64,000 bases of DNA from Lineus longissimus (taxonomy: Eukaryota; Nemertea; Pilidiophora; Heteronemertea; Lineidae): contig NC_088309.1 of NCBI RefSeq assembly GCF_910592395.1, positions 13,520,599 to 13,584,598 on the forward strand, read 5' to 3'. The notes under the pieces are model-generated. The model was not told where the DNA came from and did no database searches. It was given only the letters and a program-made list of their open reading frames with translations. Shown here one piece after another: positions 34,795 through 44,194 of this stretch (position 1 is its first letter; each line of letters starts with the position of its first letter). The translations under genes were made by a program, and so were the position numbers.

Positions 34795-35611
34795 CGAATG
34801 TATGCCCCCGCTCTGGTGTGTTCGGTGTGTTTATATGTTCATTGCGCGCGTTATTTAGCTTATAAATATGAAATTGTGGCTATAAGCGCACCTCGAGGGT
34901 CAGGCCCAAAATCGACAGGGAACCTCCCCTACACAACCTCATCACACCACATAAGTTTCAGGTCTGTCACTCACTTGGTTCTTGAGTTACAGGTCGGAAT
35001 GCGAAAAACCAAGTCGGGCCTGGCAGCCATCTTGGATTTCAGATCGGGCCCAAAATGGATAGGGAACCTCCCCTACACTAGGTAATAACACCACATAAGT
35101 TTCAGGTCTGTCACTCACTCAGTACTTAATTTACGGGGCGGAATACAAATCACCAAGTCGGGGACCTGGTGGCCATAGACCATTACACCACAAAAGTTTG
35201 AAGACTGTTGGACCTCTGGATCTCCAGTTAACAAGCGGAATGCCAAAATCTAAGATGGTGGCTGGCGGCCATCTTTGATTTTGGGTCGGGCCCAAAATCG
35301 ATAGGGAACCTTCCCTACCATAGACCATCACACCACAAAAGTTTGAAGACTGTTGGACCTCTGGTTCTCTAGTAAACGAGCGGAATGCGAAAATCTAAGA
35401 TGGCGGCTGGCGGCCATATTGGATTTTGGAACGCGCCAAAAAACAATAGGGACCCTTTGACACACTAGGCCTACACCCCCTGAAAATTTCAAGTCAGCCG
35501 AGCAAGAGGTTCTTGAGTTATAGTCTGGAACTCAGTGCCGCGGACGCCGACGCGGCGGCGGCGGCCGGAAACCACCCAAGTACATAATGCCCCCACTTTA
35601 GCGGGGGCATA
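34795..35611 (+). mobile_element. Hairpin-ended repeat H2 (about 0.8 kb)
   Basis: It opens with ATGCCCCCGC and ends in a hairpin, ATGCCCCCACTTTAGCGGGGGCAT. Inside are four to five units of about 150-180 bp sharing AAGTTT(C/G)A.G, TCTTGAGTTA-like text, GGAATGCGAAAA.C.AAG and GGCCCAAAATCGATAGGGAA. A CG-rich patch (GACGCCGACGCGGCGGCGGC) precedes the hairpin. The plan parallels H1, although the sequences are unrelated. No protein. Confidence 0.65.
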
Positions 35612-35761
35612 ATTATCTCTGCAGGGAGGCTTCACTCGAAATTGAGATCGAAAAAGCATGACAATTCAGCCAGTTTTTGAATTTTTCCACTTTATGTGTT
35701 ATGTAATGATTAGAGCTACAGCAGAATGGAAGGTGACTAGGCAGCTGACAGCATGGTAATA

Positions 35762-35866
35762 TAGGGTCCCAAGCTGGTTTCAAGGGGCTAGCTAGCTTCA
35801 AGGGGCAAGAGCTTTATTACTTGCCAGGTTGCAGTGAGACGAACAAGTTGTTTAATTATTTCGTTT
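35762..35866 (+). repeat. Ngaro repeat A1
   Basis: It starts TAGGGTCCCAAGCTGGTTTC and ends TAATTATTTCGTTT; A2 at 42517-42621 is the same length and near-identical. Confidence 0.9.
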
Positions 35867-35974
35867 CCAACATATTTCGTTCCTGAATTTATCCTTGGAG
35901 TACCGGTTTTTTATTCCAACGTTTTAACCTGGGGAGTATACTTTCTAGCTTTCTTGTATATAGTAGCTAGAACC

Positions 35975-36622
35975 ATGACTGCGATTCAGCAGACCAAAGT
36001 AGCTATTGTAGGTCACAGTTACGTGCGTAGGTTGATGGAATTCTCACGAGATTTTCCATTTATGCAGCAGTTTAGTAATGTGGCTCCACCACTCCCCCGG
36101 CCAAACTGGTTAGACTTAGCTAATTGTAGTGTTAGTTGGCACCATATCGGTGGCGGTACTGTCGCAAGTTTGGGCTCAAACGCGACCATATGGGAGGAGC
36201 TGATGATTTTCCAGCCCCATGTGCTATTTCTGCAGATTGGTTCAAATGATCTAGATGCTCTAAGCTCTGCGTCCGCCCCCTTTACTGTAGCGTACTCAGT
36301 ATCGGAGTTGGTGGAGTCATACATTTCAAAGATAACATCTTTAAGGAAAGTTTTTGTAGGCGGCTTAGTCAAGCGCCTTAAAACACGCACCCAAGACCTA
36401 TCCGTTGAAGTGTACAATGACAAGGTCTTCAGAACTAATGGTTACTTGATAGATTTTTGTGACCCTTTGGGTCGCATACCGGTGAAGTTATGGCTTCATA
36501 AAGGCGTTTCCCAGCCTACTAGTAACATTTATAACAGGGACAGCGTCCATATGAACCCATTGGGAAACCTCAAATTGTACCGCAGCGTGCGTTCCGCTGT
36601 CACATCTGCTATGAGTAGCTAG
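35975..36622 (+). CDS. SGNH (GDSL-like) hydrolase encoded by the Ngaro element
   Basis: 215 aa from the ATG at 35975, which directly precedes the first conserved strand; the same frame is open back to an ATG at 35834. All four SGNH blocks are visible: KVAIVGHSYVRRL (Ser15 nucleophile), HIGGGTVASLG (glycine block), QIGSNDLDAL (Asn91) and RDSVHMNPLG (Asp189 and His192). The family hydrolyses ester bonds in lipids or acylated sugars; the role in a retroelement is unknown. From memory some Ngaro elements carry such a gene. Here it precedes gag, separated from it by about 1 kb of tandem repeats. All catalytic residues are present. Confidence 0.85.
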   Translation: MTAIQQTKVAIVGHSYVRRLMEFSRDFPFMQQFSNVAPPLPRPNWLDLANCSVSWHHIGGGTVASLGSNATIWEELMIFQPHVLFLQIGSNDLDALSSASAPFTVAYSVSELVESYISKITSLRKVFVGGLVKRLKTRTQDLSVEVYNDKVFRTNGYLIDFCDPLGRIPVKLWLHKGVSQPTSNIYNRDSVHMNPLGNLKLYRSVRSAVTSAMSS

Positions 36623-36699
36623 GTTAGATGTCTTACTGAAGCTTATTGCTTTAGTTCGTTAGCTCAATAGCATACGGTTCATATGCTTATTAAGTTGGG

Positions 36700-37600
36700 T
36701 GCATGGGCCGTCAGGCACTGTGCGCTTGTTTACCTTGGGTGTGAGTCTTAGGCTCTGCTCATTTATGATGCCCTTGTAGTTGGATCATTGCTCCCAACCA
36801 ATTTGAAGCCCGCCCTTGATATCGCGAACCCATAGTTGGTGCGATGTTATGGTTTCAACAGTTTGGGCTTTGATACCCTGCAATGGGCTGGTTGTGCTAG
36901 GAGGGAGCTTCCCCCTTTATTCCTGCACATTGTCTTGTGTATGTGTCTTGGGCACTCCACATATCTACCTTGTGTATGGGTCTTAGGCTCTGCGCATTTA
37001 TGATGCTCTCAACTGTAGTTGGATCGTTGCTTATCACTTGACAGTGTGCGCTATCGATACCCTGCATGAGGCGGTATTGTGCTGAGGGCTATCTCTCCTC
37101 ACCACATTGTCTTGTGTATGTGTCTTGGGCACTCCACATATCTACCTTGTGTATGGGTCTTAGGCTCTGCGCATTTATGATGCTCTCAACTGTAGTTGGA
37201 TCGTTGCTTCTCACTTGACAGTGTGCGCTATCGATACCCTGCATGAGGCGGTATTGTGCTGAGGGCTATCTCTCCTCACTTGCACAATTGTTCGTATAGT
37301 GCATGAAGTTTCAGGCTCTGCACGTTAATTATGATGCTCTCAACTGTAGTTGGATCTTTGCTTCTCATTTGACTAAAAGCAATCTTAGATATCATGTACT
37401 CCTGTCTTGGTGTTCTGTGTTTTGAAACCAATAGACACCCGATGGGTTGGTATCTAGGTTGTTTATCAATGGGCGCTCTCGATACCCTGCATGAGGCGGT
37501 AGTGTGCTGAGAGTTATCTCTCCTCACTTGCACAATTTGTGGTGATGCTGTTTTCTTAAAGCTCATATATATTAACAATCACGCTGTTCTTTTCTAGACC
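36700..37600 (+). repeat. Tandem repeats between the hydrolase and gag genes
   Basis: Two nearly identical units of about 177 bp (36926-37102 and 37103-37279) are flanked by diverged units at about 36735-36925 and 37280-37530. Each has TGGGTCTTAGGCTCTGCGCA, ATGATGCTCTCAACTGTAG and TACCCTGCATGAGGCGGTA. The TCTTAGGCT motif also recurs after the recombinase gene (about 41360 and 41467). Confidence 0.85.
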
Positions 37601-38818
37601 ATGGCGTCCAATACACAGAGGACTAGACAGAGCAAGCGACGTCGCCAAGCGGATGAGGAAGATACTCCATTGGTGCCGGTGCCAGCACCCGAAGGGGCAG
37701 CCCAAAATCCAACAGGTCCCAAGAGGCAGAAGAAAAAAGTCACTAAGAGGCGCAACGACCAAACGAATTCGGGACCGAGCGGAACAGAAGTTAGTGCTAT
37801 GTTTACTGAAATGAGGACGTTTATGTCCACCATGATGGACATGATGGCCAGGACTAACAATGTTACCACCAGCAATGCGTCTCTCGGTGCTACTGGATTA
37901 CCGCTCAATAGTACTCAGCCGCAGTTACAGTATGGTCCGTCTTCGGGGGCGGTATCGGCTACCACGCAAGGAGTCATGCAGAACAGTCAGCTTCAGTCGA
38001 ATCAGGGTCCGTCGTCGGCAGCAGGATCTGCAGCTCAGTTGGAATTGTCAAACCAACGCCAGACAAGCAGCGCCAATACTAACGGTGAGGGAGATATAGG
38101 CGAACCGTCGTTCACTGGTAGAGACATAAATGGTTCTCTTCTCTCGGTGGCCCGTCCGTTATATTACGGTGTCTCCGACAGGATCAGAGAGAAAGTTTGG
38201 GCCGGGAAATATGTGGATTTCCACAAGTTCTTGAAAACCTATAAGGACAAACCCAAGCCAACTGTCATATCAACAGATGAGGATGGGGTGCCCATCTCCT
38301 TGTCATTTGGTAAAGTAACTAAAGACAAGCCTTTGTCACTTATACAGTGGTTGTCGTGCTTTGATGTTTTCGCATCGGTCTATGGGATGAAATTCCCAAA
38401 TGATGTATATAAATTGGTACGGTACTCGGCATTAGTGAAAGAGATTGCGCACGAGGGAGGGGATTGGCGCTACTATGACGAGAATTTTCGCAAGTGGCGT
38501 CAAGAGGAACCTCTTGACTGGTTGGAAGTGGTACACACCTTGTACATGAAGGCCCATACAAGAGGGAGTTCTGATCTTTCCGCCAGTGACAAAACCATTT
38601 CCGGCGGTAAGAATCAGCCCTTTCGTGCTAACAAAGCCTCCAACGGCTTACCCAAAGGCACCTGCTTTGTCTACCAAAATACAGGCAAATGCAACAGAGG
38701 CGCCAAGTGCAAATTCCAGCACACTTGCGCTAAGTGCAAGGGTAAACACCCTACCTCCAAGTGTTACACCCAAAAAGGCTCTTCAAAGCAAGGTGATACC
38801 ACGACCAAAGAACATTAA
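37601..38818 (+). CDS. Ngaro gag-like protein with CCCH zinc finger
   Basis: 405 aa. The N-terminus is basic (QSKRRRQADEED, PKRQKKKVTKRR, likely nuclear or RNA binding). A Gln/Ser-rich middle follows, then a conserved globular part (about residues 165-320). The C-terminus has a CCCH-type finger (CFVYQNTGKCNRGAKCKFQH) followed by a short CxxC..H...C knuckle (CAKCKGKHPTSKC). The stop at 38818 lies inside the upstream open extension of the RT frame, so RT would need a frameshift or reinitiation. Confidence 0.85.
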   Translation: MASNTQRTRQSKRRRQADEEDTPLVPVPAPEGAAQNPTGPKRQKKKVTKRRNDQTNSGPSGTEVSAMFTEMRTFMSTMMDMMARTNNVTTSNASLGATGLPLNSTQPQLQYGPSSGAVSATTQGVMQNSQLQSNQGPSSAAGSAAQLELSNQRQTSSANTNGEGDIGEPSFTGRDINGSLLSVARPLYYGVSDRIREKVWAGKYVDFHKFLKTYKDKPKPTVISTDEDGVPISLSFGKVTKDKPLSLIQWLSCFDVFASVYGMKFPNDVYKLVRYSALVKEIAHEGGDWRYYDENFRKWRQEEPLDWLEVVHTLYMKAHTRGSSDLSASDKTISGGKNQPFRANKASNGLPKGTCFVYQNTGKCNRGAKCKFQHTCAKCKGKHPTSKCYTQKGSSKQGDTTTKEH

Positions 38819-40436
38819 TGATCCAACCCTAAATATTAGTGCTTCTCATTCCGTTCTCCCATCCCCGGTCAAAGTTAACACCTTGTGTGCCTACCTCTCC
38901 GGTTATGACCCGGTGAAATTACATTATTTGAAGTCGGGTTTTTCTGTCGGGTTTCGTTTACACTATGCTGGTAACATGGAATCCCTCATTTGTGAAAATT
39001 TAAAGTCGGCAAAGCAACATAAACATATCGTATCCTCTAAAATTCAGAAAGAGTTACAAGCCGGGCGTATTGCCGGCCCTTTTGATAGTCCACCTTTTCA
39101 AAATTTTCATGTTTCGCCTTTATGGGTTGTTCCTAAAAAGACCCCTGGTGAATTCAGAATGATTCACCATCTTTCATTCCCTGAGGGGTCTTCGGTAAAC
39201 GATGGCATTCCAGCAGATTGTAAGCATGTGCAATACGCGTCTATTCTTGACGCTATTGCAAGGATTAAAACGGTCCCCAACCCAGTCTTTTTGGCGAAAA
39301 CTGACATCAAGTCAGCTTTTCGCATTATTCCCATTCATCCTGATGACTATCACTTGCTCGGTTTTACCTGGGAGGGCAAATATTATTACGATAAGGTTTT
39401 GCCTATGGGTTGCGGTAGTAGTTGCTCTATTTTTGAAGCGTTGAGTACGGCGTTAGAATGGATAGCCATAAAAAAGTTGCACATACAATCTATGGTTCAC
39501 ATTCTGGATGATTTCCTATTGATGGTGCACGGTTTTGCCAACTGCCAACGACAATTAGGGCTCTTCAAAAAGCTGTGTGATGACTTAGATGTGCCCTTAG
39601 TTATTGAGAAGACTTTTGGGCCCGATAGGGTTATGCCTTTCGTAGGCATAGTCTTGGATACCATTAAGTTTAAAGCAAGCTTACCGCCTGATAAATTACA
39701 CAAATGTCACACACAAATATCCGGTTTTCAAGCAAGACGAACGGTCCGTCTCCAAGAGTTGCAATCTCTGATTGGTTTGTTAAATTTTGCATGTTCAGTG
39801 GTGTTGCCGGGTCGTGCCTTTTTAAGACGACTCATAGATTTAACTGTTGGTTTCACCAACCCACATCACCACATTAGCTTAACTCTAGATGTCAAGGCTA
39901 ACCTGTCAGTATGGGCTACTTTTTTAGCAAGTTTTAACGGTGTATCATTTTTTCATGGAGAAACATGGGTTTCCAGTAACAAACTAAAGCTGCACACCGA
40001 TTCGGCAGGTAGCTTGGGATTTGCGGCCATTTTTGGCTCTCACTGGGTCGCTGGAGCATGGCCAACTCAGTGGAAATCTTTTCATATAACTCTGTTAGAA
40101 CTGTACCCTATAGTTGCAGTCCTATTTGTTTGGGGCCATCTGTGGAGAAATAATTCCATCGTGTTTCTATGCGACAATGATGCAGTTGTTCATATAATTA
40201 ACAAACAATCTTCTAAAGATAAGAGGGTAATGGTACTCATGCGTAAATTGGTGTTAAGATGCTTAGAGCTCAACATAAGGTTTCAGGCAAAGCATATTCC
40301 AGGGAAATTCAATTATTTACCTGATCTGATTTCCCGATTTCAGGTGGACAAAGCTCGTCGGTTGGCCCCTTGGCTAGACTCCTCCCCAACGGAGATTCCA
40401 CAAGATATGTTGCCCGAGAGGTTACCGATTCATTGA
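38586..40436 (+). CDS. Ngaro reverse transcriptase / RNase H
   Basis: The open frame is 616 aa; conserved sequence starts after about residue 95, so the true N-terminus may be made by frameshift from gag, which it overlaps. RT: VSPLWVVPKKTPGEFRMIHH, D240 in AKTDIKSAFRIIPIHPDDY, and the catalytic ILDDFLL (D308, D309). RNase H: D472 (LHTDSAGSLGFAA), E505 (LLELYPIVA), D530 (FLCDNDAVVHIIN) and D580 (HIPGKFNYLPDLISR). All catalytic acids are present. The 3' end overlaps the recombinase frame by 67 nt. Confidence 0.9.
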   Translation: MTKPFPAVRISPFVLTKPPTAYPKAPALSTKIQANATEAPSANSSTLALSARVNTLPPSVTPKKALQSKVIPRPKNINDPTLNISASHSVLPSPVKVNTLCAYLSGYDPVKLHYLKSGFSVGFRLHYAGNMESLICENLKSAKQHKHIVSSKIQKELQAGRIAGPFDSPPFQNFHVSPLWVVPKKTPGEFRMIHHLSFPEGSSVNDGIPADCKHVQYASILDAIARIKTVPNPVFLAKTDIKSAFRIIPIHPDDYHLLGFTWEGKYYYDKVLPMGCGSSCSIFEALSTALEWIAIKKLHIQSMVHILDDFLLMVHGFANCQRQLGLFKKLCDDLDVPLVIEKTFGPDRVMPFVGIVLDTIKFKASLPPDKLHKCHTQISGFQARRTVRLQELQSLIGLLNFACSVVLPGRAFLRRLIDLTVGFTNPHHHISLTLDVKANLSVWATFLASFNGVSFFHGETWVSSNKLKLHTDSAGSLGFAAIFGSHWVAGAWPTQWKSFHITLLELYPIVAVLFVWGHLWRNNSIVFLCDNDAVVHIINKQSSKDKRVMVLMRKLVLRCLELNIRFQAKHIPGKFNYLPDLISRFQVDKARRLAPWLDSSPTEIPQDMLPERLPIH

Positions 40437-41311
40437 ATACATTGTTAGGGGCAGTTTTGTCCGAATCTTCCAGGCAAGGTTATTGTCGAGCCTGGTCAAT
40501 TTATGTACAGTTTTGTCATCGGTCACTGCCCGGCCAACCTTTGGCTCCTCTTTCTGTCACCAACTGTTCACTTTTTGTGGCATACCTTTTTTCACAGAAA
40601 TACGCCCCTGCGATCATAGCCAGTTATTTATCAGCAGTCTGTTTTTTCATGAAATGGGGGGGATACCCTGACCCATCTGCTTCTTTCATAGTTAGAAAGC
40701 TATTGGGCGCTGCTCAAAACCTGCAAGCTAGGGCTGACCTTCGTCTCCCTACCACGAAAAGCATCTTAGCTACGCTCCTGGCTTCGATTCCAAGGGTTTA
40801 TTCTGTGCAGTACCAACAACGGCTTGTAGCCGCCATGTTTTCGACAGCTTTTCACGCATTTTTACGCATTGGCGAGTTGGTGCCCAAGTCCACACAAGCA
40901 ACTGCGTCATGCTTACAATTTAGTGATGTTTCGACCACCAACAGCGAAGCTTTAATTTCAATCTTGCGCTTTAAGTCCAGTAAGGCCCAGGGGCCTCAAT
41001 GTATCCACATTCAGGCATCTTTGCCCCCATGTCCGGTCTCAACTTTAACTCGTTTCATGGCAGTAAGAGGGCAAACTGCAGGCCCTCTATTTTTATCAGA
41101 GTCAGGCCGCCCGGTAATCAGAAGGGAATTTGATCTGATTCTTAAAACAATGCTTAATTTCTGTGGGCTTGACTCAAGTCGTTTCAAGGGACATTCTTTT
41201 AGAATCGGGGCGGCCAGTGATGCCGCCATGCAAGGTAAATCCGATGCACAAATCCGACTGCTTGGGCGTTGGTCCTCAGACGCCTTCCGTAGATACATAC
41301 GCATTAATTAG
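40370..41311 (+). CDS. Ngaro tyrosine recombinase
   Basis: 313-aa frame. The N-terminal core-binding part contains SRQGYCRAWSIYVQFCHRSL. Catalytic residues are all in place: R166 (FLRIGEL), H275 and R278 (KGHSFRIGAAS), W301 and the nucleophile Y309 (GRWSSDAFRRYIR). It would integrate the circular cDNA without endonuclease nicks. The first codons overlap the RT/RNase H frame, so translation by overlap or reinitiation is expected. No disabling mutation is seen. Confidence 0.9.
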   Translation: MARLLPNGDSTRYVAREVTDSLNTLLGAVLSESSRQGYCRAWSIYVQFCHRSLPGQPLAPLSVTNCSLFVAYLFSQKYAPAIIASYLSAVCFFMKWGGYPDPSASFIVRKLLGAAQNLQARADLRLPTTKSILATLLASIPRVYSVQYQQRLVAAMFSTAFHAFLRIGELVPKSTQATASCLQFSDVSTTNSEALISILRFKSSKAQGPQCIHIQASLPPCPVSTLTRFMAVRGQTAGPLFLSESGRPVIRREFDLILKTMLNFCGLDSSRFKGHSFRIGAASDAAMQGKSDAQIRLLGRWSSDAFRRYIRIN

Positions 41312-42058
41312 GCACTAAGCATACCATTTTTCGTGGTCAGATTTGTGGTTCTTGGGTTGTCAGTCTTAGGCTGCAGCTTATAGCTTTCAATTGTATATAT
41401 AATTAAGGGTCAACTTGAGGTAATTGTCAAGTACATGTAAAGTATAGGCTAATCTTAATCTTAAGTTGTCAGTCTTAGGCTGCAGCTTACAATTCTCAAA
41501 TTGTGTATAACTACATCCTGTGTATAATTGCATCCTGTTTGTGGTCCAATTAGGGCCTTCCAGCAGGTTACCCTTAATCTCTTAACTACGTTAATCTGAG
41601 TTTTTAAAGTACTTTCACAGAGTTAAGGCACCTCACGGCTTAGCCTATTTATTTATGCTGCCCTTCATTTCCACTAACGGAAGTAAGCTTCCTGCTTGGG
41701 CTCCTGGTAGTCTACAATCGCTAACACGTAATCAAACGATTAGGGATAAGCTCTAGCCTCCCTTACTCATTCGCTTTTCTTTTTAGAGATGCCTGGGTGC
41801 CTCCAGCAATTTTGGCTAGCAACACAAACAGTGCCAAGTATTTCAATTCGGCTCTATAAGCCGTGGGTAATTATTTAAATTGTTACTTCTTACATTTGCT
41901 TTACTCTTGCGTTTCCTTAAAGGCCACAGTTTTCTATATTCGTTTTGACGGTATTTTCTTGCATCTGCTAACTATTTTCAAAAAAAAAAAAAAAAAAATT
42001 CTAAAAATGAAAGTGAAAATATTTCTGGTACTGCGGTGGGGTGTGGCTTTGCCACTTG
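41312..42058 (+). other. Ngaro 3' non-coding region
   Basis: It holds two copies about 107 bp apart of GTCAGTCTTAGGCTGCAGCT (41358 and 41465), and an A18-19 run at about 41980. No frame of interest. Confidence 0.6.
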
Positions 42059-42371
42059 GGTGGTTGACCCCTTGCAGTTATGTAACATTTAGCGGATTAC
42101 ACTTCGCGCGTCAGCGAGTTGAGTCATGTCACGTGATTGGCTCTGTTAAGAGCACGTGGTATGTGAATATTTCACATCCTGTCCTCATGATGTTACGTCA
42201 TCCGGACATTTACTCGTCACGTGATTTAGCTTGCTGATGCGTTTGTTGTGGCCGCTACATTTTGGGGGCACGCCCCTTCTATTGGTACGATGCAAGTAAA
42301 ATCAGTCAAAATAAATTTGGCCAATTAATAATATATTTCGGAGTTTAGTTAGTTATTGGGAGACTGCATAA
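42059..42371 (+). repeat. Ngaro repeat B1
   Basis: It starts GTGGTTGACCCCTTGCAGTT and ends GGGAGACTGCATAA; the second copy is at 42684-42995. Confidence 0.9.
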
Positions 42372-42516
42372 ATGCTCATTATGTAAACTATAAACAATAG
42401 ACTGACATAATGGATTTTATGTGGGATAACCTAATCAACTTGTTCAGCCCTCACCACATGCTAATCAGCCAGGTCTGGGAGTGTCCAGGAATATGGCTGA
42501 CCAATCAGATTCTAGC

Positions 42517-42621
42517 TAGGGTCCCAAGCTGGTTTCAAGGGGCTAGCTAGCTTCAAGGGGCAAGAGCTTTATTACTTGCCAGGTTGCAGTGAGACGAACA
42601 AGTTGTTTAATTATTTCGTTT
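42517..42621 (+). repeat. Ngaro repeat A2
   Basis: Near-identical to A1. It is separated from B1 by 145 bp and from B2 by 62 bp. Confidence 0.9.
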
Positions 42622-42683
42622 TCCACCTCCTCCACTCCTCCTCCAACTTGTATAGTGTCTCAGATGCTTATTTTTTATGAGTG

Positions 42684-42995
42684 GTGGTTGACCCCTTGCA
42701 GTTATGTAACATTTAGCGGATTACACTTCGCGCGTCAGCGAGTTGAGTCATGTCACGTGATTGGCTCTGTTAAGAGCACGTGGTATGTGAATATTTCACA
42801 TCCTGTCCTCATGATGTTACGTCATCCGGACATTTACTCGTCACGTGATTTAGCTTGCTGATGCGTTTGTTGTGGCCGCTACATTTTGGGGGCACGCCCC
42901 TTCTATTGGTACGATGCAAGTAAAATCAGTCAAAATAAATTTGGCCAATTAATAATATATTTCGGAGTTTAGTTAGTTATTGGGAGACTGCATAA
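42684..42995 (+). repeat. Ngaro repeat B2 (element right end)
   Basis: Near-identical to B1; the similarity stops at CATAA (42991-42995), giving the right boundary of the element. Confidence 0.9.
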
Positions 42996-43925
42996 TGTCC
43001 TTTATATTTTCAGTGGTCCTTTAAGAAGCTGTGTGCAGTGTGAAGTGATGATGGTATTGGTATGCTCTTCACCACGGTTTTAAAATGGTCAATCTGAACT
43101 TTTCAATTTCCAAGTTCTAAATACTGCTACAGGTATAATATTAGTCGACAATTTTGCGCTAACTCAGTGCTCCATGCAGCTTGCTTTAACTTAATAGACT
43201 GGTAACAAAATGGTGACACTCAAGTTTGTTGTAAATCAACAGACCAGAAAGTATCATGGGCCGACAACCACTCTTTAAGACTCTGAATCGACACCACCAT
43301 CGGCAGAAATTAGAACAAAAAGTACCTATTCTACATCCCCGGTTACGATTGATAAGTTACCAAGGTAACGAAATGGTAACCGAGGTATAGTTATTAATGC
43401 GCATGCATTCCTGATGCAAAATCTGGAAATTTTGTTTCGAACTTCAGCCGATGGTGGTGTCAATTCGAAGTCCTGAAATCTGAACCTCTTAATTGTCTCA
43501 GAAGTTTATCCCCTCACTGGACGACCCAAAAAGCAAGAAACTGAGGCAGCAACATAACATATAAATAAAAGATTACCAACCATGCGATACTTTTGTTTTC
43601 TTTACTTTCTGTTTATAACAGAAGAACACATAGAATGGACAATTGTTTGAGAGAAGGGGTGGTTGATAAATGCTATAAATTGCACGAGCATAGGAATTTT
43701 CATAAAAAATTATTATTCATGTGCTTTGGATCTCTGCTTGTCAAATTCCTACTAACTTTGGTTGTCAGTGATTTTCTTGTTCCAAACCATAAAAGAATTT
43801 CAAGTTTTAGCATAATTCGTCTAAAATATAAAAAAAGATTTTTTTAGTGTAAAGCCTCTTTTTGTATATTTTGTCATAAAGACATCAAACCATAAAGGTT
43901 CGACTTTGGTTTGGGGCATTCAGGG
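42996..43925. other. Non-coding stretch, no gene seen
   Basis: Apart from the dispersed repeat at 43380-43490 (related to 10420-10560), this is AT-rich with no credible coding frame. Confidence 0.55.
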
Positions 43926-44194
43926 AATGATGTTTAATGCATCACTTTGATAACTAAACTTGTGGGGTGCATCTCTCGTCATCTAAGTGGCTCTGAATAG
44001 TGAATTACATGTGGGGTGCACCCCATAAAACTTGTCAACGCTTTTCAATTTCTAGAGAACTGCCTGCATAGACCTCAACACGAAAGAGCTGATCAACTCA
44101 TTGTCTCCAGTTGTTCTGAAGATATTGTCAGATTTAGTGCATTTTGTGCATTTTATTCTTTTTCGATATTTTGTAAAATAAAATTGTGGGGTGC
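43926..44194 (-). repeat. TGGGGTGCACCCCA repeat, inverted copy, target of MITE M1
   Basis: It has the perfect palindrome at 44012-44025 and variants at about 43960 and 44186. Read on the minus strand it aligns with 18237-18400 and 21259-21400. MITE M1 copy 3 is inserted in its last palindrome. Confidence 0.6.

Larger units (their letters stand above)
35762..42995 (+). mobile_element. Ngaro-type tyrosine-recombinase retrotransposon, apparently intact (7.2 kb)
   Basis: The split direct repeats are in the order A1 (35762-35866), coding genes, B1 (42059-42371), A2 (42517-42621), B2 (42684-42995). A1 and A2 are 105 bp and nearly identical; B1 and B2 are about 312 bp and nearly identical. This A1-B1-A2-B2 order is the hallmark of Ngaro and related YR retroelements. 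Four open reading frames without internal stops are present: SGNH hydrolase, gag, RT/RNase H and tyrosine recombinase. Near identity of the repeats and intact frames point to a recent insertion. No long target duplication is seen, as expected. Confidence 0.9.

Noticed and set aside
34795-35611. Helitron call for repeat H2 (and H1) because of the 3' hairpin
   Set aside because: No 5'-TC or 3'-CTRR end and no A/T target rule could be shown, so the class is left open.
36019-36423. Minus-strand 134-aa frame across the SGNH gene
   Set aside because: Antisense shadow of the hydrolase, whose four catalytic blocks are on the plus strand.
42059-42995. B1/A2/B2 block read as a simple local tandem duplication
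   Set aside because: The A segment also occurs 6.7 kb upstream at the other end of the coding genes, which fits Ngaro split repeats better.
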